From an uncultured Clostridia bacterium (GTDB lineage: Bacteria; Bacillota; Clostridia; Oscillospirales; Acutalibacteraceae): a stretch of 64,000 nucleotides of DNA. The notes below the pieces were generated by a model. It saw nothing but the letters and a program-made list of their open reading frames with translations, was not told the DNA's origin and searched no databases. The stretch spans positions 1-64,000 of the forward strand of contig CANQBP010000009.1 of NCBI GenBank assembly GCA_947589415.1, in the 5' to 3' direction. A program made the position numbers and the translations under genes. Positions 1-8,504 of this stretch are shown piece after piece. Each line of letters opens with the position of its first letter. Positions within the stretch are counted from its first letter, which is position 1.

Positions 1-71
1 ATACCGATAGACGGTCGCTCCCAAATATGCACGATTTTAAGAAATAACCGCTTTACTGGGGAGTTGGGCGG

Positions 72-155
72 TTATTTTCTTTTGTGGCTGTTTTGAAATA
101 TTATGACAATGTTACAAACAACAATTGCTAAAGTTAAAAACTCCATCCAAGTCAT
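72..155 (-). CDS. Small hydrophobic peptide, candidate type I toxin (27 aa: MTWMEFLTLAIVVCNIVIIFQNSHKRK)
   Basis: ATG at 155 on minus strand, SD GGGAGGTGG upstream, one hydrophobic segment with a basic C-terminus; paralogous peptide at 544-627. Confidence 0.7.
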   Translation of the reverse strand: MTWMEFLTLAIVVCNIVIIFQNSHKRK

Positions 156-223
156 TAAAACCACCTCCCGTTTCCGGGAGCAAGATTGACCGCCTACCGT
201 ATATGGTACACTCTGTAACACAA

Positions 224-252
224 ATTATATCAGATATTTTCTTTTTCGTCAA
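224..252 (-). promoter_or_regulatory. Sigma-A-like promoter for copy A toxin
   Basis: Minus strand TTGACG - 17 nt - TATAAT. Confidence 0.7.
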
Positions 253-430
253 TATTCGCAATACGCTCGAATTTTGCTTGATGGCGGGTTTTGGACTACA
301 TTAAAAATACGTATATCTTTCGATATACAGCTGTCCGAACTGCCGTTATCCCTTTGCAAGTCTTGCTTTTCAGGCATATGTTACTATTCTTATTTCACCT
401 CCCATATTGTCAAAAATCAATTTGCACCTC

Positions 431-459
431 TTGACATATTTTTCGTAGAATTGTATAAT
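431..459 (+). promoter_or_regulatory. Sigma-A-like promoter for copy B antisense RNA
   Basis: TTGACA (431-436) - 17 nt - TATAAT (454-459). Confidence 0.75.
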
Positions 460-465
460 ATAAAT

Positions 466-555
466 ACAGAGCATACCGATAGACGGTCGCTCCCAAATAT
501 GCACGATTTTAAGAAATAACCGCTTTACTGGGGAGTTGGGCGGTTATTTCTTTGT
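466..555 (+). ncRNA. Candidate antitoxin antisense RNA, convergent with copy B toxin mRNA
   Basis: Consensus promoter 431-459, hairpin AAATAACCGC...GCGGTTATTT (514-549) acting as terminator and overlapping the toxin 3' end; no plausible ORF. Confidence 0.6.
514..549. terminator. Bidirectional terminator shared by toxin mRNA and antisense RNA
   Basis: Perfect 10-bp stem AAATAACCGC/GCGGTTATTT with T-rich flanks on both sides; the toxin stop codon lies in the stem. Confidence 0.7.
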
Positions 556-627
556 GTAGATGTTATTTACTAATGTAATAACATTGCAAATGGCAATGAC
601 TAAAGTTAAAAACTCCGTCCATGACAT
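544..627 (-). CDS. Small hydrophobic peptide, candidate type I toxin (27 aa: MSWTEFLTLVIAICNVITLVNNIYTKK)
   Basis: Paralog of 72-155 with conserved SD and start context. Confidence 0.7.
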   Translation of the reverse strand: MSWTEFLTLVIAICNVITLVNNIYTKK

Positions 628-636
628 AAGCACCAC

Positions 637-652
637 CTCCCGTTTCCGGGAG
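637..652 (-). promoter_or_regulatory. SD-sequestering hairpin in toxin 5' UTR
   Basis: CTCCCG-GAAA-CGGGAG on minus strand overlaps SD GGGAGGTGG; identical at 165-180 in copy A. Confidence 0.65.
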
Positions 653-695
653 CAAGATTGACCGCCTACCGTATATGGTACACTCTGTAACACAA

Positions 696-724
696 ATTAT
701 ATCAAACATTTTCTTTTTCGTCAA
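696..724 (-). promoter_or_regulatory. Sigma-A-like promoter for copy B toxin
   Basis: Minus strand TTGACG - 17 nt - TATAAT. Confidence 0.7.
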
Positions 725-758
725 TATTCGCAATAGGCTTAAAATCCGATTCCGGGAC

Positions 759-1110
759 TTAAAGTCCCACAAAAAAACAGCTCCAAAAGTCGTTTGTGCT
801 TTTGAGCTGTTTTTGCTGTTTTACTGCTTCTATAAGGATCTTGTCATAGATTTCACACATAGTAATACCTCCCTTAGATTTTTCAATCAACGAGTTATAG
901 TCATCTCTAAATCGATCAACACCCGAAAAAACACTAATCATATCAATAACCACTTCGGGATATTCTAAAATTCGGTCACTCGGACGATAGTCGATTCCGT
1001 TGTTCAATGCACTAAAAAACTCGGCAATTACCTTGAAATCGGATTTAAATAAATCTGCTTTTTTGACATATCCTTTGAAACAATCCGAACGATTGTAGTT
1101 TTACAGACTC
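759..1110 (-). pseudogene. C-terminal remnant of a PD-(D/E)XK / Rpn-family transposase-like nuclease
   Basis: Minus strand reads ...FKGYVKKADLFKSDFKVIAEFFSALNNGIDYRPSDRILEYPEVVIDMISVFSGVDRFRDDYNSLIEKSKGGITMCEIYDKILIEAVKQQ; no N-terminal domain, and the ORF runs into a terminator hairpin at 772-814. Confidence 0.6.
772..814. terminator. Intrinsic terminator hairpin
   Basis: aaaaaacagctccaaaag...cttttgagctgttttt. Confidence 0.7.
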
Positions 1111-1213
1111 GATACTGTTGTCACGATATTACAGCGATACATAACAATGCGGATATTATAAAACATTTTTATAAATTTATTTGTAACAATTCCGATTTAC
1201 GTGTATCATATTT

Positions 1214-1717
1214 ATGGTGGGGGGTGATAAAGTGCTTTTTGAAAAACTTTATGAAGATAATTACAAAATAGTGTATGGATATTTATTCTCACTTTCAAAA
1301 AATGAAACTATAACAGAAGACCTCACTTCTCAAACCTTTTTGAAAGCATTTTCAAAGATATCAGAGTTTAAAGGTGAGAGTAAAATCTCTACTTGGTTGT
1401 GTCAAATCGCCAAAAATGAGTATTTACAATATCTTCGCAGACAAAAAACAGAGCCAATAGATGAATATACTGATATTCTTTTAACTGATCAAATTGAAGA
1501 TATTGTACAGGATAAATCAATATCAATTGTTATACATAAAATCTTGCACGATCTGGAAGAACCTTACAAAGAAGTATTTATCCTGAAAGTATTTGCAGAG
1601 TTGAGTTATAAAGATATTGCCTGCATTCTCGATAAAACGGAAACGTGGGCAAGAGTGACCTATTACCGTGCAAGAATTAAAATTATAGAAAGATTAGGTG
1701 GTAAAAATGAAAAATGA
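1214..1717 (+). CDS. ECF-type RNA polymerase sigma factor
   Basis: Sigma-70 region 2-like (LYEDNYKIVYGYLFSLSKNE..TEDLTSQTFLKAF) and region 4-like (EPYKEVFILKVFAELSYKDIACILDKT) sequences. Confidence 0.9.
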   Translation: MVGGDKVLFEKLYEDNYKIVYGYLFSLSKNETITEDLTSQTFLKAFSKISEFKGESKISTWLCQIAKNEYLQYLRRQKTEPIDEYTDILLTDQIEDIVQDKSISIVIHKILHDLEEPYKEVFILKVFAELSYKDIACILDKTETWARVTYYRARIKIIERLGGKNEK

Positions 1718-2354
1718 TTGCAGTATAGTTAAAGACCTTATCCCCCTGTATGCCGAGTCGCTTTTAAGTTCGGAAACAGAAGAGTTTATTTGTGAACATT
1801 GCCAAAGCTGCGAAAAATGCAAAAATCTTTTAGACTCCATTGTCAATTCCCATGATAGCAATGAAACAACTGATTATAAAAAGGAGAAAATATGGAATGA
1901 AATAGCAATTAAAGAAAGGAAAAAGAGAAGAATAAGGTATATTTTGCTGTCATTTGCAGCTATGGTACTCATTACGGCGTCGGTTTTTAACTACTCGTTT
2001 ATGATAAAGGGAAATACATGGTTTGCTAAATATGACTGTACATATACTGAACAAACCACAAAGCAGAGTAATTTTAGCGAGAAAGATATCCGTTCAGCCG
2101 CCGAGGAAGTTAAAAGATATTTTCAAAACAATTTTGGAGGATGCGTATTGCTCAGCCTTACATATGATGAGAAAAGTACACTAAACAAGGACTGGCACGA
2201 GGAATATCCCGAAGCAATCATATTTAAAAGTGATTACTATATGCTCAAAGAACCTGTTGCAGGAGATCCAAATCGTGATAGACACAACTGGGAATGGATA
2301 GTTATAAAAGATAATAACAATCAGTGGAAAGTTGTCGGCTCCGGTTACTGTTAA
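1707..2354 (+). CDS. Anti-sigma factor-like membrane protein with zinc-finger N-terminus
   Basis: N-terminal CxxCxxCxxC-type motif (EFICEHCQSCEKCKNLL), TM segment, overlaps the sigma gene. Confidence 0.75.
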   Translation: MKNDCSIVKDLIPLYAESLLSSETEEFICEHCQSCEKCKNLLDSIVNSHDSNETTDYKKEKIWNEIAIKERKKRRIRYILLSFAAMVLITASVFNYSFMIKGNTWFAKYDCTYTEQTTKQSNFSEKDIRSAAEEVKRYFQNNFGGCVLLSLTYDEKSTLNKDWHEEYPEAIIFKSDYYMLKEPVAGDPNRDRHNWEWIVIKDNNNQWKVVGSGYC

Positions 2355-2521
2355 TTTTAGGATATTACATATTATAAACGAGTAAGCCGCACAATCACAA
2401 ATTCTAAATAAACGGGTTTACGGGCAGCTTGTAAATGTGACAAGCCGAAATTCCTCTTGAGATATATTTAAGTGAAACCATTTTGCGAATACACACTAAC
2501 TCATAAACATCTTATTTTTCA

Positions 2522-3241
2522 CTAAATAGGAATATTAACATAAAATTCTTTCATATCATCAAGTCGCAGGCAGCCCAAATTTCCACTATCGAAAACGCAG
2601 CCGCAATCTATATTTATATGATTATTTTTCATATAAATATATCCCGGATTCGGATTACCCTTTATAGCCAACGTCGGGGTATGTCCCGCAACAACAAACT
2701 TATCGTCATAATACGGAATTTCGTAATTCGGTCTTTCCCATAGAAGCTCATCGATCTCATAATCACTTAACTCTTTATCCGGCGAAAAATTTCGGAGTCC
2801 TCCATGAACAAGGATAAACGTTTTCCCGCCTACTGAAATTTCATCGTACACATCTAAGTTCAATATAAAATCCAATATTTTTCTCCTTGTCACCCTATCT
2901 TCTTTTAAAAATTCATAAATGGTAGTTTCCGCCCCGTTAGATACCCAGCAAAGAAAATCTTCTATAAAGCTGTCGTCTGCGGATTTAAGATCCTCCGGAT
3001 CATTCATGTCGCATAAAAATTCAAGTAATTTTATAGCCATAAGCTCATGATTACCGACAAGCATTTTAATATTATGGTCGTCAGCCATAATATCAAGCAG
3101 AGTTTTTATAGGGTGCGGTCCTCGGTCTAAAATATCACCTAAAATATACAAAGTATCTTCATAAGAAAAACTGATTTTTTTCAACATTTCTTTATATGCA
3201 GCATAATGACCGTGTATATCGGACATTAAATATGTAGACAA
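2522..3241 (-). CDS. Metallophosphoesterase (PPP-type serine/threonine phosphatase family)
   Basis: MSDIHGHY...LGDILDRGP...GNHE...HGG motifs. Confidence 0.9.
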   Translation of the reverse strand: MSTYLMSDIHGHYAAYKEMLKKISFSYEDTLYILGDILDRGPHPIKTLLDIMADDHNIKMLVGNHELMAIKLLEFLCDMNDPEDLKSADDSFIEDFLCWVSNGAETTIYEFLKEDRVTRRKILDFILNLDVYDEISVGGKTFILVHGGLRNFSPDKELSDYEIDELLWERPNYEIPYYDDKFVVAGHTPTLAIKGNPNPGYIYMKNNHINIDCGCVFDSGNLGCLRLDDMKEFYVNIPI

Positions 3242-3272
3242 CTCTATCTCCCCTTTCTCCTTATCACATTAC

Positions 3273-4547
3273 TCAAAAATTTTCAATTCCCTGCGCCCTT
3301 GCTTCTTTAATACGATATTCGTCCATAAGCTCTATACATTTTGAAACACTTATTTCCTTTTTAAACAGCTTATTAAGAGATGAGCAAACCTCTTCCGCAC
3401 TGTAACCCACAACTCTTGTAGCCGCTGTCGACACACGTTCATACTCTGCCAGAGACATACTCGCCTCAGTTACCATATGCGATTGTATGTTCGTTGTCTG
3501 ACCCTTAAAGCAGCTTACAGTCGAAATTCCGTCAAATGCGGCATTGTAATTGTCACTTGAGGCACAAAATTCAAGAAATTCCAATGCTTCCTGTTTTTTG
3601 TCGCTGTTCTTATTTACCATCATCATATTAAGATTACCGCCTTCATAAGTACCGTTTTCTGCGGTATTCATAAAAACAGGCATCAACGCAAAGTCATCTA
3701 CGGAATACTTACCGTCCTTTTGCAAGTCCGTGTAAAACCATGTATCCCATATAAATATCATAGCTGCCTCGCCGGACGACATTACCGTGCTGATATCTTC
3801 CATACCTGTTTCAAGATATTTGTTTCCGAACCAGCCCTTATCGGCAGCGTCGGCTATCCACCGCACCATATCATTCACCTGCGGGATATCCGCATATTTT
3901 ATTTCGTTACGGTTGATTTTCTCAAGTATGGACGGGTCATCTGCAAATACGGGATCAAGACCGAATTGCACCATCCATGAACAACCGTCGGCAGGCCAGC
4001 ATATCGGTGTGTACCCGATACTTTTCAGTGCATCGCATAATACGTCAAACTCGGCCTGATTTGTTGCAGGCTTGAGTCCGAGTTCACTAAAGATTTTCTT
4101 GTTGTAGTAACACCCCGACACGGAGCTTTCCCAATACGGCAAGCCTAAAAGATTACCGTCCGAATCCGTGCAATAGGCTTTCGCACTGTCGGTCAGGTCA
4201 TCTACCCATTTCTCATCATTCAGGTAACAGAAATTATCCTCTGTGTCAAAACGGTTCAGATCCGCATTATTAAAATGCATAAATATGTCCGGTATATTTC
4301 CCTCGGAAAATCTTCTTTCGGCTTCGACCTCATATTCCGAATCCTCAATGGAAATTATATTGATATTTTTTCCCGCAGTTTTTTTGTAACGCTCAAAAAT
4401 TTCGGTCATATAGCTTTTAGCAAGATCACTTTTCTTTCCCATGATCGTGAGCGAATTTTCGTCATACTCATCGTCCTCTCCCACGCCGCAGGCTGAAAAC
4501 GAAAAAACAACGGCAAATACAATAAACAAGGATAATAATTTTTTCAT
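3273..4547 (-). CDS. Extracellular solute-binding lipoprotein (carbohydrate-type SBP)
   Basis: Lipobox FSFSACG; SBP family 1-like sequence. Confidence 0.85.
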   Translation of the reverse strand: MKKLLSLFIVFAVVFSFSACGVGEDDEYDENSLTIMGKKSDLAKSYMTEIFERYKKTAGKNINIISIEDSEYEVEAERRFSEGNIPDIFMHFNNADLNRFDTEDNFCYLNDEKWVDDLTDSAKAYCTDSDGNLLGLPYWESSVSGCYYNKKIFSELGLKPATNQAEFDVLCDALKSIGYTPICWPADGCSWMVQFGLDPVFADDPSILEKINRNEIKYADIPQVNDMVRWIADAADKGWFGNKYLETGMEDISTVMSSGEAAMIFIWDTWFYTDLQKDGKYSVDDFALMPVFMNTAENGTYEGGNLNMMMVNKNSDKKQEALEFLEFCASSDNYNAAFDGISTVSCFKGQTTNIQSHMVTEASMSLAEYERVSTAATRVVGYSAEEVCSSLNKLFKKEISVSKCIELMDEYRIKEARAQGIENF

Positions 4548-4556
4548 AAAAATATG

Positions 4557-7511
4557 TCACTTCTCCTTCTCACCCAAGAGCTTTCCTACAAGCTCCTTCA
4601 CGGCTGTCATATCAATCGGCTTACCGAGATGTGCATTCATTCCGGACTCAAGGGCATCACGTACATCTTCATCGAATGTATTTGCGGTCATTGCCGCAAT
4701 AGGTATTGTTTTAGCCTCCGGGTGTTCACTTGCCCTGATTTTTCTTGTTGCATCATATCCGTTCATCACCGGCATCTGAACGTCCATAAATATCATATCA
4801 TAATGACCCGGTTCTGACCTCAAAAACATATCGACCGCTTCCTGACCGTTTACAGCCAATTCGGAGCTTGCTCCCTCAATTTTCAGCATTTCGGAAAGAA
4901 TTTCCGAATTTATCTCGTTGTCCTCAACAATGAGGAACAGCCTGCCCTTCATCACGTCTTTTACATTATCCGCAGAATTATCTTCCTTTTCGCCGACCGT
5001 ATTATTTGCCGAGGCATCATAGAATAGCGGTTTTATTGTATGTCGGAACGATGATACGAAAAACGGCTTTGCCATAAATGCATCAATACCCGCCTGACGT
5101 GCGCAGTCCTCTATCTCCGTCCAGTCATTGGAGGTGAGTACCAATATAGGTACTTTAGAACTAACCTTTTGACGAATCATTTTTGCCGTTTCGACACCGT
5201 CCGTTCCGGGCATTTTCAAATCAAGCAGAATTACATCAAAATCCTTTCCGTTCTCATGTGCGGCAACGGTTTTTTCTACCGCTTCCGCACCGTTCAGAGC
5301 CATATCCACATCAACGCCAAAATCACTCATAAGCTCACGTATATTAAGGCATACCTGCTCCTCGTCATCTGCAACAAGCATTCGTGAAATATTATTTTCC
5401 AGCCATGAATCTGACTCATCGTTTTCGGGACATACAAAAGTAAGCTCTACCGTAAACGTACTTCCCTTTCCGGGCTCACTTTCGACTTCTATAATACCGC
5501 CCATAAGGTCAACAAGATTTTTGGTTATAGCCATACCGAGTCCCGTTCCCTGTATCTTATTGGTAACGGAGCTTACCTCACGGCTGAACGGTGCAAAAAT
5601 ATGCTCCTTAAATTCGTCGCTTATTCCTATTCCGTTATCTTTAACGACAAATTTAAGTTTAACATACTGGTTTGACGAGGGGGTCACGGTACTTACATCA
5701 AACGAGATATTTCCGCCGTTCGGAGTGTATTTGACCGCATTGGACAGAAGATTGATAAGTATTTGATTTAACCTCAGCTTATCCCCCGTTATTTGTTCGG
5801 GCGGAGAGCCGACTACGTGCATTCTGAATTCCTGATGTTTCGCTTTCACCTGCGGCAGGAGTATTATATTAAGCTCCTCAAGCAGTTCGGGCAGACTGAA
5901 AGTATCAATATTCAGCGACGTCTTTCCGCTTTCAATCTTATTCATATCGAGGATATCGTTTATAAGGCTCAGCAAATAGTGACTCGAAGCCGTAATTTTA
6001 CGTGTATATTCACGAACCTTATCCGCCTTATCGGCATCTTTTTCGAGCAGAACAGAAAAACCTACTATTGCATTCATAGGTGTTCGTATATCGTGGGACA
6101 TATTCGACAGGAAATTACTTTTTGCCTCGTTTGCGCTCCTTGCCGCCGTCAATGCATCTTCGAGCTGTTTATTCATTTGCTTGTCAAGTGTTCTGTCCGA
6201 AAGGACTATTATGTACTTTTCGATGTTCTGTATGCTCATGTGATATACGGTCATTCTGTACCAACGGCGTTCACCCGTGTTCTGGTGCATATATTCACAT
6301 TCCCAACACTTATTTCCGTTCAGCGGTATCTCATCAAGCTCCTCTTTCGGAATTACAACATCAAAATTAACGGCACATTTTTCCATTACTCTTATATTTT
6401 TTCTTGCTTCCTTTGCGGGAATACCGATAAGCCTTTCAATATTCGGACTTATATAATCGACACTAACCGTTTTATGGTCAAGCATAATAAAAATATCGTC
6501 TACGCTGTTTGACAGTACATCGAACATAAGCTCTCTGTATTGCAGTTCCATTTTATTTTTACGTGACTGCTTATAGCTGCGTATTACAACAACGGTTATT
6601 GCCGCTGCACTCAAAAGCAGAAATATTGCAACAAGTACGCCCGTGGTAGTGTGTTGTACACTAATAAGCCCCGCACTTATTGCACTCTGCGGAACAGCAC
6701 TCAACATCATATATCCCTGATACCCCACGGGAAGGTAAAGAATACAGTAATCAACATCTCCGATATAACATTGTAAAAGCCCCGATTTCCCGTTATCCCA
6801 ATCTTTCCTTATCTGTTCAAATTCGTCATCACTTATATCAGATGCCGCCTTGAGATATGTAAGGTAATTATCAAACACATTTCCCCCTTTTTGAGTTGAC
6901 AGCAGCACCTTTCCGTCATTATGAATGACAAAGCACATAGCCTCTCCCGAAAATGCACTTACTTTCAATGATTTTACCATATCCTCATTTGTATAACTCA
7001 CGCCTATCGCATCATAGCCGAAGTCCTTATATTTACCATGTTCCACGGGTACGGCAAATACTGTAACATCTTTGCCGTCCGACATACTTGCCCCTGCCAT
7101 TACAGGGCCTTCTCCTGCAGAAAGACAGTCCCACACCTCACTCAAATCGGTGTTGTTTTTTTCGCCCTCTATTGTCATACACTCTTTATCGGACGACAAA
7201 AAATAAAAATCCGAAAAACCCCAATATTTTTTCTCCTCTTTTATTAAATCCGAAATTTCGCCGTCACTTGTATCCTTATGCTCCGTCACAACTATATATC
7301 TGCCCCAACCGTCGATCAATCCCCAGTTTCTCTCAACAAACGCACCAAACGATCTGTTTACTTGTGCGTATATTTCTCTAAGGTGTCCCGTGCTGTCATC
7401 ATATATTTTGCTTGAAATAAAATTAAAATAGAACATTCCTATTACTATCGCAGCAATGCATATAATACACGCCGACAATGCAATCAATATTCTTCCGATC
7501 AATTTTTTCAT
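4557..7511 (-). CDS. Hybrid sensor histidine kinase (extracytoplasmic sensor, PAS, HisKA, HATPase, two REC domains)
   Basis: FLSNMSHDIRTPMNAI H-box, N/G boxes, VILLDLKMPGTDG and IFMDVQMPVMNG receiver motifs. Confidence 0.95.
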   Translation of the reverse strand: MKKLIGRILIALSACIICIAAIVIGMFYFNFISSKIYDDSTGHLREIYAQVNRSFGAFVERNWGLIDGWGRYIVVTEHKDTSDGEISDLIKEEKKYWGFSDFYFLSSDKECMTIEGEKNNTDLSEVWDCLSAGEGPVMAGASMSDGKDVTVFAVPVEHGKYKDFGYDAIGVSYTNEDMVKSLKVSAFSGEAMCFVIHNDGKVLLSTQKGGNVFDNYLTYLKAASDISDDEFEQIRKDWDNGKSGLLQCYIGDVDYCILYLPVGYQGYMMLSAVPQSAISAGLISVQHTTTGVLVAIFLLLSAAAITVVVIRSYKQSRKNKMELQYRELMFDVLSNSVDDIFIMLDHKTVSVDYISPNIERLIGIPAKEARKNIRVMEKCAVNFDVVIPKEELDEIPLNGNKCWECEYMHQNTGERRWYRMTVYHMSIQNIEKYIIVLSDRTLDKQMNKQLEDALTAARSANEAKSNFLSNMSHDIRTPMNAIVGFSVLLEKDADKADKVREYTRKITASSHYLLSLINDILDMNKIESGKTSLNIDTFSLPELLEELNIILLPQVKAKHQEFRMHVVGSPPEQITGDKLRLNQILINLLSNAVKYTPNGGNISFDVSTVTPSSNQYVKLKFVVKDNGIGISDEFKEHIFAPFSREVSSVTNKIQGTGLGMAITKNLVDLMGGIIEVESEPGKGSTFTVELTFVCPENDESDSWLENNISRMLVADDEEQVCLNIRELMSDFGVDVDMALNGAEAVEKTVAAHENGKDFDVILLDLKMPGTDGVETAKMIRQKVSSKVPILVLTSNDWTEIEDCARQAGIDAFMAKPFFVSSFRHTIKPLFYDASANNTVGEKEDNSADNVKDVMKGRLFLIVEDNEINSEILSEMLKIEGASSELAVNGQEAVDMFLRSEPGHYDMIFMDVQMPVMNGYDATRKIRASEHPEAKTIPIAAMTANTFDEDVRDALESGMNAHLGKPIDMTAVKELVGKLLGEKEK

Positions 7512-7696
7512 GATACGTCCGTTCCCCTCGACATCACAAAATTTATTCGACACAAAAAACAATTTTACATTTTAATGTTATCATATTCCATTCAAAAAGT
7601 CAATGAAAAACATCATTAAATCACACAAAAATCACCTTTAAAAAAACAGATGAAATTTTTCCTTTTCAATTGCTTTATTTAATTTCTTATAACAAA

Positions 7697-7743
7697 TAAA
7701 AAAGCTCCGACAAGTTATAAAAAACTTAATCGTAGCTTTTTTA
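7697..7743. terminator. Intrinsic terminator
   Basis: aaaaaagctccgacaagtt...aacttaatcgtagctttttt stem. Confidence 0.6.
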
Positions 7744-7746
7744 TCA

Positions 7747-8265
7747 TTATACCTTTTCGGGTTCAGGATAATCCGTGCCAAAGGTTTCCACGGTTACACT
7801 TTCCATAACCTGCGGTGATATCGGCTTGTCCGCATATCCTGTCTGAACGGCTGCAATTTTATTCACAATATCCATTCCCTCAGTAACCTTGCCGAACGCT
7901 GCATACTCTCCGTCAAGATGCGGAGCAGCCCTATGCATGATAAAGAACTGCGAACCCGCAGAGTCCGGCACCATCGTTCTTGCCATTGAAAGCACTCCCT
8001 CCGTGTGCTTGAGATTATTCTCAAAACCGTTAGAGGAAAATTCACCCCTGATATGATATCCGGGTCCCCCGGTTCCCGTTCCTTCGGGACAACCGCCCTG
8101 CAGCATGAAACCGTATATAACCCTGTGGAACGTAAGTCCGTTGTAAAAGCCTTTTTTGATGAGGCTTATAAAATTATTTACTGTGTTCGGGGCAATTTCG
8201 GGATAAAGCTCCGCCTTTATGATATCCCCGTTTCTCATTTTGATTGTTACAATAGGATTAGACAT
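7747..8265 (-). CDS. Peptidyl-prolyl cis-trans isomerase, cyclophilin type
   Basis: FHRVIYGFMLQGGCPEGTGTGGPGY...GSQFFIMHRAAPHLDGEYAAFGKV. Confidence 0.97.
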   Translation of the reverse strand: MSNPIVTIKMRNGDIIKAELYPEIAPNTVNNFISLIKKGFYNGLTFHRVIYGFMLQGGCPEGTGTGGPGYHIRGEFSSNGFENNLKHTEGVLSMARTMVPDSAGSQFFIMHRAAPHLDGEYAAFGKVTEGMDIVNKIAAVQTGYADKPISPQVMESVTVETFGTDYPEPEKV

Positions 8266-8504
8266 AAATATTTTCCTTTCTTATCTGAACATTTTGATAT
8301 TTCGCCATACCGATTATATAATACACTATAATCCCGAAATAATCAAGCTATTTCCGAAAAACAATACAAAGTCTTATACGGGCAGCATTATCTTTTTGTC
8401 AAAAGCGACATTATATATTTTTTTCATATTACTGTCTGTCATTTTGCTTGAAAAAAACTTATTTTTGTCTTATAATAATTGTGTCAGATAAAAGGAGAAT
8501 AACA

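Larger units (their letters stand above)
1..262. repeat. Tandem repeat copy A (472-bp period) carrying candidate type I toxin-antitoxin module
   Basis: Sequence from 'ataccgatagacggtcgctcccaaatatgcacgatttt' through 'ttctttttcgtcaatattcgcaata' recurs at +472 bp; the left edge is cut by the window start. Confidence 0.9.
473..734. repeat. Tandem repeat copy B (472-bp period) carrying second toxin-antitoxin module
   Basis: Direct repeat of 1-262. Confidence 0.9.

Noticed and set aside
274-519. Plus-strand ORFs 274..519 and 675..968 and minus ORF 563..772 in the toxin-antitoxin region
   Set aside because: They run through promoters, hairpins and terminators of the repeated modules, are not conserved between the two copies, and lack SD sequences.
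4441-4779. Numerous ORFs of 60-250 aa opposite annotated genes (e.g. 4441..4779, 5793..6512, 36785..37387, 59091..59690)
   Set aside because: Antisense shadows of strongly supported coding sequences with no start context or domain content.
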